The notes under the pieces are model-generated. The model ran no database searches. It was not told the origin of the DNA and saw only the letters and a program-made list of their open reading frames with translations. The translations under genes and the position numbers were made by a program. Positions 8,215 to 15,892 of a stretch of DNA of 64,000 nucleotides are shown here, piece by piece (positions within the stretch are counted from its first letter, which is position 1; every line of letters begins with the position of its first letter). The stretch comes from JAJPHF01 sp035293805 (GTDB lineage: Bacteria; Chloroflexota; UBA6077; JAJPHF01): assembly GCA_035293805.1 (NCBI GenBank), contig DATGMD010000037.1:1-64000 (forward strand), read 5' to 3'.

Positions 8215-8913
8215 ATGAGCAACCCGCAGAGCTGTATCCTGGTCGCCGAAGACGACGCGCGCATGCTGCGCCTGATGCAGCGCAACCTGGAGCTGGCGCA
8301 CTATCAGGTGCTGGCCGCGCAGGACGGCCTCGCCGCCCTCGACCACGTCGAGACGAAGCCGTGCGACCTGCTGCTGCTCGACATCATGATGCCGAAGATG
8401 GACGGCCTGGAGGTCTGCCGGCGCGTGCGCGAGTTCTCGTCGGTGCCGATCATCATGGTGACGGCGCGCAACGGCGAGCGCGACGTGGTGCTCGGCCTCG
8501 ACGCCGGGGCCGACGACTATCTCACCAAGCCGTTCGGGGCCCAGGAGCTGCTGGCGCGAGTGCGCGCGGTGCTGCGCCGCTCGCACCTGACGGCCGCCGA
8601 CACCAGCCCCGGCGTGTTCGAGCAGGCCGACCTGCGCGTCGAGTTCAGCCAGCACCAGGTGAAGCTGCGCGGCAAGCTCGTGCCGCTGACGCCGACCGAG
8701 TACCGTATCCTGGCCCAGCTTGCGCAGCACGCGGGCAAGGTGCTCACCCAGGAGCAGCTCCTGACGTCGGTCTGGGGCCCCCCGTACAAGGACGAGGCGC
8801 ACCTGCTGCGCGTGAACATCTCGCGGCTGCGCGCGAAGATCGAGGACGAGCCAAGCCACCCGCGCTACGTGCTGACGCGCCCCGGCATCGGCTACCTGAT
8901 GGCGCGCGACTAG
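8215..8913 (+). CDS. OmpR/PhoB-family response regulator, orphan
   Basis: A 232-aa two-domain regulator. The receiver domain (about 5-120) has the acidic pair in VAEDDAR, the phosphoacceptor D56 in LLLLDIMMPKMDG, the conserved T in VTARNG and K105 in DDYLTKPFG. The C-terminal winged-helix domain (about 135-230) has the usual 'LTPTEYRILAQLAQHAGKV' and 'VNISRLRAKIE' segments and ends with the family motif RPGIGYLM. ATG 8215 is preferred to TTG 8209 because GGAGG at 8201-8205 is 9 nt away. No histidine kinase is adjacent, so its partner and targets are unknown. A 20-bp perfect hairpin follows the gene. Confidence 0.9.
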   Translation: MSNPQSCILVAEDDARMLRLMQRNLELAHYQVLAAQDGLAALDHVETKPCDLLLLDIMMPKMDGLEVCRRVREFSSVPIIMVTARNGERDVVLGLDAGADDYLTKPFGAQELLARVRAVLRRSHLTAADTSPGVFEQADLRVEFSQHQVKLRGKLVPLTPTEYRILAQLAQHAGKVLTQEQLLTSVWGPPYKDEAHLLRVNISRLRAKIEDEPSHPRYVLTRPGIGYLMARD

Positions 8914-8955
8914 CGCCGCGGCGGGCCATGACCGGCCCGCGCCCGCTGCTCCTCA

Positions 8956-8998
8956 CACCGCCCGGCGGCGGTGGCACCGCCACCGCCGCCGGGCGGTG
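8956..8998 (+). terminator. 20-bp perfect hairpin after the response regulator
   Basis: Arms 8956-8975 and 8979-8998 are perfect reverse complements with a 3-nt ACC loop, all G and C apart from three T:A pairs. It starts 43 bp after the regulator's stop. No T-run follows. Confidence 0.7.
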
Positions 8999-9067
8999 CT
9001 GCGTTCGCCTGCGCCCCGGGCGGCGCGGTTGACCGCGCTCCATTCCCCAACCCGGCTGTTGCCAGCA

Positions 9068-9101
9068 CGGCCGGGCGGTAGGGGACGAGCCCCGGCCCTA
9101 C
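9068..9101 (+). repeat. 34-bp dispersed repeat, copy 1
   Basis: The sequence starting CGGCCGGGCGGTAGGGG recurs with two mismatches, in reverse orientation, at 14745-14778. Both copies lie in intergenic DNA and can fold on a GGGGACGAGCCCC core. The surrounding 8999-9288 holds no gene I recognise. Confidence 0.5.
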
Positions 9102-9288
9102 GTTTCCCCCTGCTTCAGCAGCCGTCCTTGCCGTTGACCGGGTGAGGAGCGGCGCGTAGAATGCCGGCCAGGGCGCGGGCGACAGGCGCGGACGCATCGC
9201 GTCCGCCGTGCGCCCAGGCGCGGCGCTGACGGTAGCTGTGGCCGGGCACACGTCGGGGTGCCCGGGCGGGGACGGCAGGAGGCAGGCG

Positions 9289-10155
9289 ATGGCGGAAAAG
9301 ATCGGCATAGTCGGCGTCGGCAACATGGGCACGCAGCTACTCTATCGGCTGCGGCTGGCCGGCGAGTCGGCGGTCACCTACGACGTCGCGCCCGAGGCGC
9401 GCGACCGAGCGCGCGCGCTCGACGCGAGCGTGGCCGAGTCGGCGGCGGCGGTGGCGCGCGCCGCGACGATCGTGGACGTGGTCGTGCGCACCGAGCAGGA
9501 CATGCTCGACGCCACGCTGGGGCGCGACGGCGTGCTGGCCGGCGCCGCGCCGGGCACGCTGGTGCTGCTCCACAGCACCATCCTGCCGCGCACCACGCGC
9601 CAGGTGGCCGAGGCGGGCGCGGCGCAGGGGGTACACGTGATCGACGCCTGCATGGTGGGCGTGCCCGCGGTGGTGCGCGCCGGCAACCTGAACTTCGTCG
9701 TCGGCGGGCCGCCCGAGTTGTTCGAGCGCGCCAAGCCGCACCTCCTGAAGATGGGCAAGGCGGCCTTCCACATGGGGCCGCTGGGCGCCGGCAACGTGAC
9801 CAAGCTGATCAAGAACATGACCACCGGCGCCGAGGCGCTGATCCTCGAAGAGGCCGTGCGCATCGGGATGGCCGGCGGGCTGGGGGCGCGGCAGATCCTG
9901 GAGACGTTCCAGCAGGTGTACTCGGGCACGGTGCTGGACCGCTGGGAGAGCGCGTTCGTCTTCGACGACGACACGCCACGGCCGCACGGGCGCGGCAATC
10001 TCTACGAGAAAGACCTGCCGCTCGCCGTGGCGCTCGCCCACGACCTGGGGGTGATGGCGCCGATTGCCGAGTCGCTGCGCGCGGCCGGCGAGCGGGCGCT
10101 GGCCGCCGAGGGCGTGCTGCAAGCGGCCGGCGGCGTCGAGGGAAGCCGTTCCTGA
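9289..10155 (+). CDS. NAD(P)-dependent beta-hydroxyacid dehydrogenase (3-hydroxyisobutyrate dehydrogenase family)
   Basis: A 288-aa protein with an N-terminal Rossmann fold (IGIVGVGNMG, residues 5-14) and the family's catalytic lysine K172 with N176 in GAGNVTKLIKNM. Family members oxidise beta-hydroxyacids such as 3-hydroxyisobutyrate, tartronate semialdehyde or 6-phosphogluconate-like substrates. The substrate loop, usually D-x-PVSGG, reads DACMVGVPAV, so the substrate is not the standard one and cannot be assigned. ATG 9289 has AGGAGG at 9277-9282. The stop codon is immediately followed by a dispersed repeat and then the etf genes on the same strand. Confidence 0.8.
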   Translation: MAEKIGIVGVGNMGTQLLYRLRLAGESAVTYDVAPEARDRARALDASVAESAAAVARAATIVDVVVRTEQDMLDATLGRDGVLAGAAPGTLVLLHSTILPRTTRQVAEAGAAQGVHVIDACMVGVPAVVRAGNLNFVVGGPPELFERAKPHLLKMGKAAFHMGPLGAGNVTKLIKNMTTGAEALILEEAVRIGMAGGLGARQILETFQQVYSGTVLDRWESAFVFDDDTPRPHGRGNLYEKDLPLAVALAHDLGVMAPIAESLRAAGERALAAEGVLQAAGGVEGSRS

Positions 10156-10156
10156 C

Positions 10157-10265
10157 CCCCGCCCCCAACCCCCTCCCCCCACAGGGGGCGGGGGCTACTG
10201 TCGGAGCCTCCCCCGGCCTCCTCCCCCTTTCCCCTATGGGGGAGAGGGGGGCAAGGGGGAGAGGG
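10157..10265. repeat. dispersed GC-rich palindromic repeat, directly after a stop codon
   Basis: Two palindromic C-rich/G-rich blocks (around 'CCCCACAGGGGG' and 'CCCCTATGGGGG') start right after the TGA at 10153-10155. The layout matches the repeat in miaB and the core of the ACCTA-type copies, but the ACCTA ends are absent. Confidence 0.5.
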
Positions 10266-10342
10266 GTCACTTGCGGTAAGATTCCCTTGCCCGCCGGGTG
10301 GGCGTGCCGTTCCCGGCGACCGCGTAGCTCCCTGGAGGCGTC

Positions 10343-11128
10343 ATGCACGTCGTCGTGCTCGTCAAGCGCGTGCCCGATCCCGAAGCGCCCGCCAGCCTGT
10401 TCCGCGTCGACGACGCGGGCCAGCACTTCGTGCCCGCGCGCTCGGTGCCCTGGCTCACCAGCACTTACGACGAGAGCGCGCTGGAGGCGGCGCTGCAGCT
10501 CAAGGACGAGCACGGGGCCTCGGTGACGCTGCTCAGTCTCGCCGCCGACGACGTGACGGAGTGGCTACAGGAGACGCTGGCGACGGGCGCCGACGAGGCG
10601 GTGCTGGTACAGGACGCGGCGCTGGCGAGCGGCGACAGCTTCGCCACGGCCGAGGTGCTGGCGGCGGCGCTCCGCAAGCTGGGCGACGTCGATCTCGTGC
10701 TCTGCGGCCGCCAGGCGTCGGACACCGACGCGGGCATCGTCGGCCCGGCGCTGGCGGAGCACCTGGGGTGGCCGAGCGTGACGGTGGTGCGCAAGGTGGC
10801 GCTGCAGGGCGACACGCTGCGCGTCGAGCGCGCCGTCGAGGACGGCTACGAGGTGCTGGAGATGGCCCTGCCGGCGCTGCTCACCGTCACCAGCGAGCAG
10901 TACCCGCTGCGCTACGCGACGATGCCGAACATCATGGCCGCGAGCATGAAGGAGATCCCGGTCTGGACGGCGGCCGACCTGGGGCTGGCCGCGCCCGGCG
11001 CGCGCATCGCGCAGCAGCGGCTGTACCAGCCGGAGGCGCGGGTGGCGTGCGAGCTGGTCACGGCCGACACGCCGGAAGAGGCCGCGGCGGCGCTCGCGCG
11101 GGCGCTGCGGGCGCGCGGGCTGATCTAA
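10343..11128 (+). CDS. etfB: electron transfer flavoprotein subunit beta
   Basis: A 261-aa ETF beta subunit (FixA type). It starts MHVVVLVKRVPDPEAP and carries the nucleotide-binding DLVLCGRQASDTDAGIVGP segment, typical of ETF beta. Together with EtfA it forms the soluble FAD/AMP heterodimer that takes electrons from acyl-CoA or other dehydrogenases. ATG 10343 lies behind a CTGGAGG site. etfA follows 88 bp downstream, separated by an unusual 23-bp perfect hairpin, and the membrane oxidoreductase at 12669 is the likely electron acceptor. Length and motifs are normal. Confidence 0.93.
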   Translation: MHVVVLVKRVPDPEAPASLFRVDDAGQHFVPARSVPWLTSTYDESALEAALQLKDEHGASVTLLSLAADDVTEWLQETLATGADEAVLVQDAALASGDSFATAEVLAAALRKLGDVDLVLCGRQASDTDAGIVGPALAEHLGWPSVTVVRKVALQGDTLRVERAVEDGYEVLEMALPALLTVTSEQYPLRYATMPNIMAASMKEIPVWTAADLGLAAPGARIAQQRLYQPEARVACELVTADTPEEAAAALARALRARGLI

Positions 11129-11137
11129 GGTGGCTCA

Positions 11138-11186
11138 CCGGGTGGGGGTGGAGGTTTGACGTGGTCAAACCTCCACCCCCACCCGG
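11138..11186 (+). other. 23-bp perfect hairpin between etfB and etfA
   Basis: Arms 11138-11160 and 11164-11186 are exact reverse complements around a GTG loop. The stem begins CCGGGTGGGGG and ends AGGTTTGAC at the loop. It starts 9 bp after the etfB stop and ends 30 bp before the etfA start. It could limit read-through, protect the upstream mRNA or be a mobile palindrome. Confidence 0.7.
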
Positions 11187-11216
11187 GCCAGACGCGAGGG
11201 GGCCTGGAGAGCGACT

Positions 11217-12209
11217 ATGGCAGACGGACGCGGCGTGCTGGTGCTCGCGGAGCAGACCGAGGGGCAGGTGGCCTCGATCTCGCTGGAGCTGATCGCGGCG
11301 GGGCGGCGCTTGGCCGACGCGGCCGGCGAGCCGCTGCTCGCCGCCGTGGCGGGGCCTGAGGAGCCCGCGCGGGCGCTCGGCGCGGCCGGCGCGGACCGCG
11401 TGTACCTGCTCGATCATCCCGACCTGACGCCGTACCTGCTGGAGACGGCGCTGCCCGCCGCGGAGCAGGTGATTCGCCAGGCGCGGCCGCGCGTCGTGCT
11501 GCTGGGCCACACCGCGAGCGGCAAGGATCTGGCGCCGCGGTTGGCCGTGCGCCTGGGCGCCGGGCTGGTGACCGACGCGACGGCGCTGGAGTACGACGCG
11601 GGCACGGGGGGCGTGGTCGGGCGCAAGCCGGTGTTCGGCGGCATGGCGCTCTCGGAGCAGGTGGCGCAAGGGGACCCGCAGCTCCTCACGGTGCGGCAGA
11701 AGTCGTATGAGCCGGCCGAGCCGGAGGCGGGGCGCGACGGCGCGATCGAGCGGTTCCCCGTGGACCTGAGCGGCGTGGAGCGGCGCACGCGGCTGGTGGA
11801 GCGGGTGCGGGAGCGCGCGGCGGCGAAGCGCCTGGAGGACGCCGAGATCGTGGTGGCGGGCGGCCGCGGCCTGGGCGGGCCGGAGGGCTTCCAGCCGCTC
11901 TACGAGCTGGCCGACACGCTCGACGCGGTGGTGGGGGCGAGCCGCGTGGCGGTGGACTCGGGCTGGGTGCCCAGCGAGATGCAGGTCGGCCTGACAGGCA
12001 AGATGACGAGCCCGAAGCTGTACATCGCCGTCGGCATCTCGGGGGCGATGCAGCACATGGCGGGCTGCTCGGGCGCCCGCACGATCGTGGCGATCAACAA
12101 GGATCCCGACGCGGCGATCTTCCAGCACGCGCACCTGGGCGTCGTCGGCGACTTCGGCAAGGTCGTGCCGGCGCTGACGGCGGCCTGCCGCGAGCTGCGG
12201 GACCGCTAG
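11217..12209 (+). CDS. etfA: electron transfer flavoprotein subunit alpha
   Basis: A 330-aa ETF alpha subunit (FixB type). The N-terminal half has the ETF fold (VLVLAEQTEGQVASISLELI). The C-terminal FAD-binding domain (about 200-325) contains VVAGGRGLGGPEGFQ, GASRVAVDSGWVPSEMQVG, KLYIAVGISGAMQHMAG and VAINKDPDAAIF, all standard FAD contacts. It pairs with EtfB to carry electrons to the membrane oxidoreductase downstream. ATG 11217 follows GGCCTGGAGAGCGACT. No oddity beyond the hairpin in front. Confidence 0.94.
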   Translation: MADGRGVLVLAEQTEGQVASISLELIAAGRRLADAAGEPLLAAVAGPEEPARALGAAGADRVYLLDHPDLTPYLLETALPAAEQVIRQARPRVVLLGHTASGKDLAPRLAVRLGAGLVTDATALEYDAGTGGVVGRKPVFGGMALSEQVAQGDPQLLTVRQKSYEPAEPEAGRDGAIERFPVDLSGVERRTRLVERVRERAAAKRLEDAEIVVAGGRGLGGPEGFQPLYELADTLDAVVGASRVAVDSGWVPSEMQVGLTGKMTSPKLYIAVGISGAMQHMAGCSGARTIVAINKDPDAAIFQHAHLGVVGDFGKVVPALTAACRELRDR

Positions 12210-12275
12210 CGTGGCCTCCGGGCAAGGGGGAAGGGGGCGGCCCGGGTCCGCCTCGCCGCACGGAGCCGTGGGCTG

Positions 12276-12464
12276 ATGTGGCAGCGGGCGCTGATCGTAG
12301 TACTGACGCTGCCGATCGCCGCGTTCGCGCTCTGGGGAGCCTGGGCGATCGCCCGCCAGGTGCCGACCGCGCCGCAGGCGGCGCTCGGCGCCGTCGCCTT
12401 CGTCGGCATCGGGGCGGTGGCGCTGGCCGCCGGCGCGCTCGGCGCCCGGACTGTCAGGCAGTAG
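12276..12464 (+). CDS. small two-helix membrane protein, 62 aa
   Basis: ATG 12276 opens a 62-aa product with two hydrophobic segments (ALIVVLTLPIAAFALWGAWAI and LGAVAFVGIGAVALAAGAL). It lies between etfA and the membrane ETF oxidoreductase gene on the same strand, so it may be a small accessory subunit of that system. I do not recognise a family. The membrane pattern and position support it more than any motif does. Confidence 0.5.
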   Translation: MWQRALIVVLTLPIAAFALWGAWAIARQVPTAPQAALGAVAFVGIGAVALAAGALGARTVRQ

Positions 12465-12668
12465 GTCGAGCCAGCGACAGCACCGAGTACCTCGCCTTTG
12501 GGAGCGTGGCCGTCCCGGCCGCCTCACCGGCGCGGCCGACGCCGGCCGGGGCGGGCGAGACGCCCACGCGCGAGGGGTGAACGGGAGGTGTCGGCGAGCA
12601 GCACACCGGCAAGCGACGCGCTCTCGGTCGGATGAACGCCCCATTACGAGCTGGCACACGGACACCAC

Positions 12669-14684
12669 ATGACGGCGACGCGCGAGATCTACTGGAACAT
12701 CGCCAACGGCTGGCTCGTCTACCCGCTGATGCTCGTCGTCTTCGGGCTGCTGGCGTTTGGCTTCTGGCGGCGATGGCGCGTGTGGGCGTGCGGTGCGCCG
12801 GAGGACTGGCGACCGGCGTGGCGGGCGCGGCTGCGGGCGCTGGCGGCCTACGGGCTGGGCCAGGCGCGGGTGGTGCGCAGCCCGTTCGCGGGCACGATGC
12901 ACCTCTTGCTCTACGCCGGCTTCGTGACGCTGTTCATCGGCACCCTGCTGATCGCCGTGCAGGAGGACCTGCGCGTCCACTTCCTTTACGGCGATTTCTA
13001 CCGCTTCTACTCGCTGATCCTCGACCTGTTCGGCGTGGTGGCGCTGGTGGGCTTGGCGGGGCTGGCCTGGCGCCGCTACGGGCGGCGCCCCGCCGCGCTC
13101 GACAGCCACGCCGACGACGCGCTCACGCTGGCCGGGCTGGCGGTCATTCTCGTGACAGGCTACCTGATCGAGGGGCTGCGCATGGGCGTGACAGAGGTGA
13201 GCGTCAATCCCGACCTGGCGCGCTGGTCGCCGGTCGGGCTGCTCACGGCGCGGGCGCTGCTGGGCCTGGGCGTGCCGCTCGACGCCTTCCCGCCGCTCCA
13301 CCGCGGGCTGTGGTGGTTCCACGCCATCCTGGTGTTCGCCTGGCTCGGCTACTGGGCGTGGTCCAAGATGAGCCACGTCTTCCTGGCGCCGGCCAACGCC
13401 TTCCTGCGGCCGCAGCGGCCGTTCGGCGCGCTGCGGCCCATCGCCGACTTCAAGGACCCCGCGCAGCTCGGCCTGGAGACGTTCGCCAACCTGTCGTTCC
13501 GCGAGCGGCTGAGCGCCGACACCTGCATCCACGCTGGCCGCTGCCAGGACAACTGCCCCGCCTACGTGAGCGGCAAGCCGCTGAACCCGAAGGCGCTGAC
13601 GGTGAACCTGCAAAGACTGGCGGCGCGAGCGCGGGACGGCCAGGCGGCCGAGGCCGAGGCGGCGGTGCTCACTGAGCAGGCGCTGAGCGAGGAGGGCGTT
13701 TGGGCCTGCACGACCTGCGGCGCCTGCAACTACCACTGCCCCGTGCTGGTCGAGCCGATGGACGCCATCGCGGGCATGCGCCGCAACCTGGTGCTGGCGA
13801 AGGGCAAGGTGCCGCCGACGGCGCAAGCCGCGCTGCTGAACATCCAGAAGCGCGGCCATCCCTGGGCGGGTACGAAGCTCACGCGTACCGACTGGATGGA
13901 GGGGCTGGGCGTGCCGCTGCTGGCCGACAAGCCGGACGCCGAGGTGCTGTTCTGGGTAGGGTGCAGCGGCGCGCTGGTCGAGCGCAACGTGCGGACGACG
14001 CGGGCGATGGCGGGGCTGCTACAGCAGGCGGGCGTCAACTTCGCCGTGCTGGGCGACGAGGAGACGTGTACGGGCGACCCGGCGCGGCGGCTGGGCAACG
14101 AGTTCCTGTACCAGCAGCAGGCGCGCAAGAACCTCAAGACGTTCGGGGCCTACAACGTCAAGAAGGTGGTGGCGACCTGCCCGCACTGCTTCCACACGCT
14201 GCGCAACGAGTACCCGATGCTCGGCGGCGACCTGGAAGTCGTGCATCACACGGAGTTCCTGGCCGAGCTGGTGGCGCAGGGCAGGCTCCAGCCGGCGCAG
14301 GTCACGGCGCAGACGGTCACCTACCACGACCCCTGCTACCTGGGGCGCTACAACCGGGTGTACGACCCGCCGCGCGACGTGGTCAGTGCGCTCGGGGGCG
14401 TGCGCCAGGTGGAGATGCCGCGCTGCCGCGAGAAGGGCTTCTGCTGCGGCGCGGGCGGCGGCCACGCCTTCATGGAGGAGCAGGGCGGCCTGCGCATCAA
14501 CTACCTGCGCTCGCAAGAAGCGCTCGACACCGGCGCCGACGTGCTGGTGTCCGCCTGCCCCTTCTGCCTCCAGATGTTCGACGAGGGCGTGAAGGCCGTG
14601 GGCGGCGAGGGCCGCATGCAGACGCTCGACGTGGCCGAGCTGCTGGAGCAGGCCGTCACGCCGCCAACGCCGCCGTCCCCGTAG
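12669..14684 (+). CDS. membrane heme/Fe-S oxidoreductase, ETF:(mena)quinone oxidoreductase (EMO) type
   Basis: A 671-aa fusion. The first 260 residues hold five or six membrane helices of a NarI-like cytochrome b domain. Next come two 4Fe-4S motifs, CIHAGRCQDNCP (about 285) and CTTCGACNYHCP (about 347). Two CCG domains follow (CSGA about 432, CPHC about 503, CCGAGGG about 592, CPFC about 630), as in heterodisulfide reductase HdrD. This architecture next to etfBA matches the EMO enzymes proposed to pass electrons from reduced ETF to menaquinone. The role is inferred from architecture and gene order. ATG 12669 is the best start because the first helix begins soon after it. All cluster cysteines appear to be present. 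Confidence 0.85.
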   Translation: MTATREIYWNIANGWLVYPLMLVVFGLLAFGFWRRWRVWACGAPEDWRPAWRARLRALAAYGLGQARVVRSPFAGTMHLLLYAGFVTLFIGTLLIAVQEDLRVHFLYGDFYRFYSLILDLFGVVALVGLAGLAWRRYGRRPAALDSHADDALTLAGLAVILVTGYLIEGLRMGVTEVSVNPDLARWSPVGLLTARALLGLGVPLDAFPPLHRGLWWFHAILVFAWLGYWAWSKMSHVFLAPANAFLRPQRPFGALRPIADFKDPAQLGLETFANLSFRERLSADTCIHAGRCQDNCPAYVSGKPLNPKALTVNLQRLAARARDGQAAEAEAAVLTEQALSEEGVWACTTCGACNYHCPVLVEPMDAIAGMRRNLVLAKGKVPPTAQAALLNIQKRGHPWAGTKLTRTDWMEGLGVPLLADKPDAEVLFWVGCSGALVERNVRTTRAMAGLLQQAGVNFAVLGDEETCTGDPARRLGNEFLYQQQARKNLKTFGAYNVKKVVATCPHCFHTLRNEYPMLGGDLEVVHHTEFLAELVAQGRLQPAQVTAQTVTYHDPCYLGRYNRVYDPPRDVVSALGGVRQVEMPRCREKGFCCGAGGGHAFMEEQGGLRINYLRSQEALDTGADVLVSACPFCLQMFDEGVKAVGGEGRMQTLDVAELLEQAVTPPTPPSP

Positions 14685-14744
14685 CCGCGCCCCAGCCCGC
14701 GGCGCGCTAGCAGACAGCAGTTTTTGCGGGCGCTGAGCCATGAG

Positions 14745-14778
14745 GTAGGGCAGGGGCTCGTCCCCTGCCGCCCGGCCG
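14745..14778 (-). repeat. 34-bp dispersed repeat, copy 2
   Basis: Reverse-oriented copy of 9068-9101 with two mismatches, lying in the 210-bp gap between the ETF oxidoreductase and the Uma2 gene. GGCAGGGG (14749-14756) pairs with CCCCTGCC (14762-14769), so the transcript may form a hairpin here. Confidence 0.5.
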
Positions 14779-14897
14779 ACGCTTACCGGCTCGCCCATCC
14801 TGAAACCCGCTGTCGGCCGCCAAGACGGCCCCACGGGTAAGCGAAAATACTCTCACGAGCCGAGCCCCATCGCAGGCGGAACAGACAGGAGCACACC

Positions 14898-15524
14898 ATG
14901 AGCGTTGCCGTACGCAAGCGGAAGCGGAACAGCGCGGCCGAGCCCTCTCCCTGGCCGCTGGTGATTCGCACGCGGCCGGCGCTCGACGTGTCGGAGGAGC
15001 AATTTTACGAGTTCTGCCAGCTCAACGGCGACTTGCGGATCGAGCGCAGTGCCGTAGGAGAGTGGCTCATCATGCCGCCGACGGGTGGAGACACCGGCCA
15101 CCGCAACGCCGAGATCACATATCAGCTAGTCGCCTGGGCTAAGCAGGACGGGACCGGCGTGGCGTACGATTCCTCGACCGGCTTTCGGCTGCCCAATGGG
15201 GCGATGCGCTCGCCCGACGGCGCGTGGCTACGCAAAGACCGGCTGGCAGCGATTTCCCCCGAGGACCGGCAGCGGTTCATGCCGATCTGCCCCGACTTCG
15301 TGCTGGAGCTGTGGTCGCCGTCCGATCGGCTGGCCGACGTGCAGGCCAAGATGGACGAGTACCTGGCGAACGGCGGGCGCCTCGGCTGGCTGCTCTATCC
15401 ACCCGAGCGCTGCGTCTACGTCTACCGACCGGAGGCGCCGGTCGAGCGGCTGGACCAGCCCGAGACGGTGTCAGGAGAGCCAGTGCTGTCCGGGTTCGCG
15501 CTCGACCTGCGCGAGATCTGGTGA
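14898..15524 (+). CDS. Uma2 family (DUF820) putative nuclease-fold protein
   Basis: A 208-aa protein of the Uma2/DUF820 family, a PD-(D/E)XK-like fold that is common in Cyanobacteria and Chloroflexota and often present in many copies. Typical motifs are present: ERSAVGEWLIMPPTGGDTGHRN, SSTGFRLPNGAMRSPDGAWL (with the SPD acid), and CPDFVLELWSPSDRL followed by K of AKMDEY. Cellular function is unproven; some are annotated as endonucleases. ATG 14898 follows GACAGGAGCACACC. It stands alone, with no partner gene that would suggest a toxin or mobile element. Confidence 0.85.
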   Translation: MSVAVRKRKRNSAAEPSPWPLVIRTRPALDVSEEQFYEFCQLNGDLRIERSAVGEWLIMPPTGGDTGHRNAEITYQLVAWAKQDGTGVAYDSSTGFRLPNGAMRSPDGAWLRKDRLAAISPEDRQRFMPICPDFVLELWSPSDRLADVQAKMDEYLANGGRLGWLLYPPERCVYVYRPEAPVERLDQPETVSGEPVLSGFALDLREIW

Positions 15525-15892
15525 GCGCGCTAACACACGCGCACGCGTGACTTGCCGCGCTGCCGCGCGCAGGGCTTCTACCGCGGCGCGAGCGACGTAG
15601 AACTAGCTCTCCTCGACTGTGATGCCCTTGTGAAGGCCCGGCCGCAACACGGTACCCCCCTGCCCGTTTGTTAACACAAAGGCCCTGCTCTAGCCGAGCC
15701 TCTGCCAACCTGTCGCCGGCTCGTGGCCCTCCGGACGACGGTTGCGCGATGGGCGTGCGCGCGGCTGGCAGCGGCGCTCGACGGCCACGGGCCTACCGAG
15801 CGGCTCGTCGCGCGACGGGCTGTCGCGCTCCGGTCTTTGGAACGCTCTCCGAGCGGAGGGGCACCGAGCGCCAGCGGGAGAGGGACAGGCTC
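15525..15892. other. intergenic stretch, no gene seen
   Basis: About 370 bp upstream of the secreted DUF11 protein. Frames are open across part of it but carry no motif or signal peptide. It probably holds the promoter of the gene at 15893; I could not pick out convincing -35 and -10 boxes. Confidence 0.35.

Noticed and set aside
11058..13859. Very long open frame on the minus strand opposite etfA and the ETF oxidoreductase.
   Set aside because: Composition is His/Arg/Gln/Gly-rich without motifs, as expected of the antisense frame of high-GC genes; the plus-strand genes here are certain.
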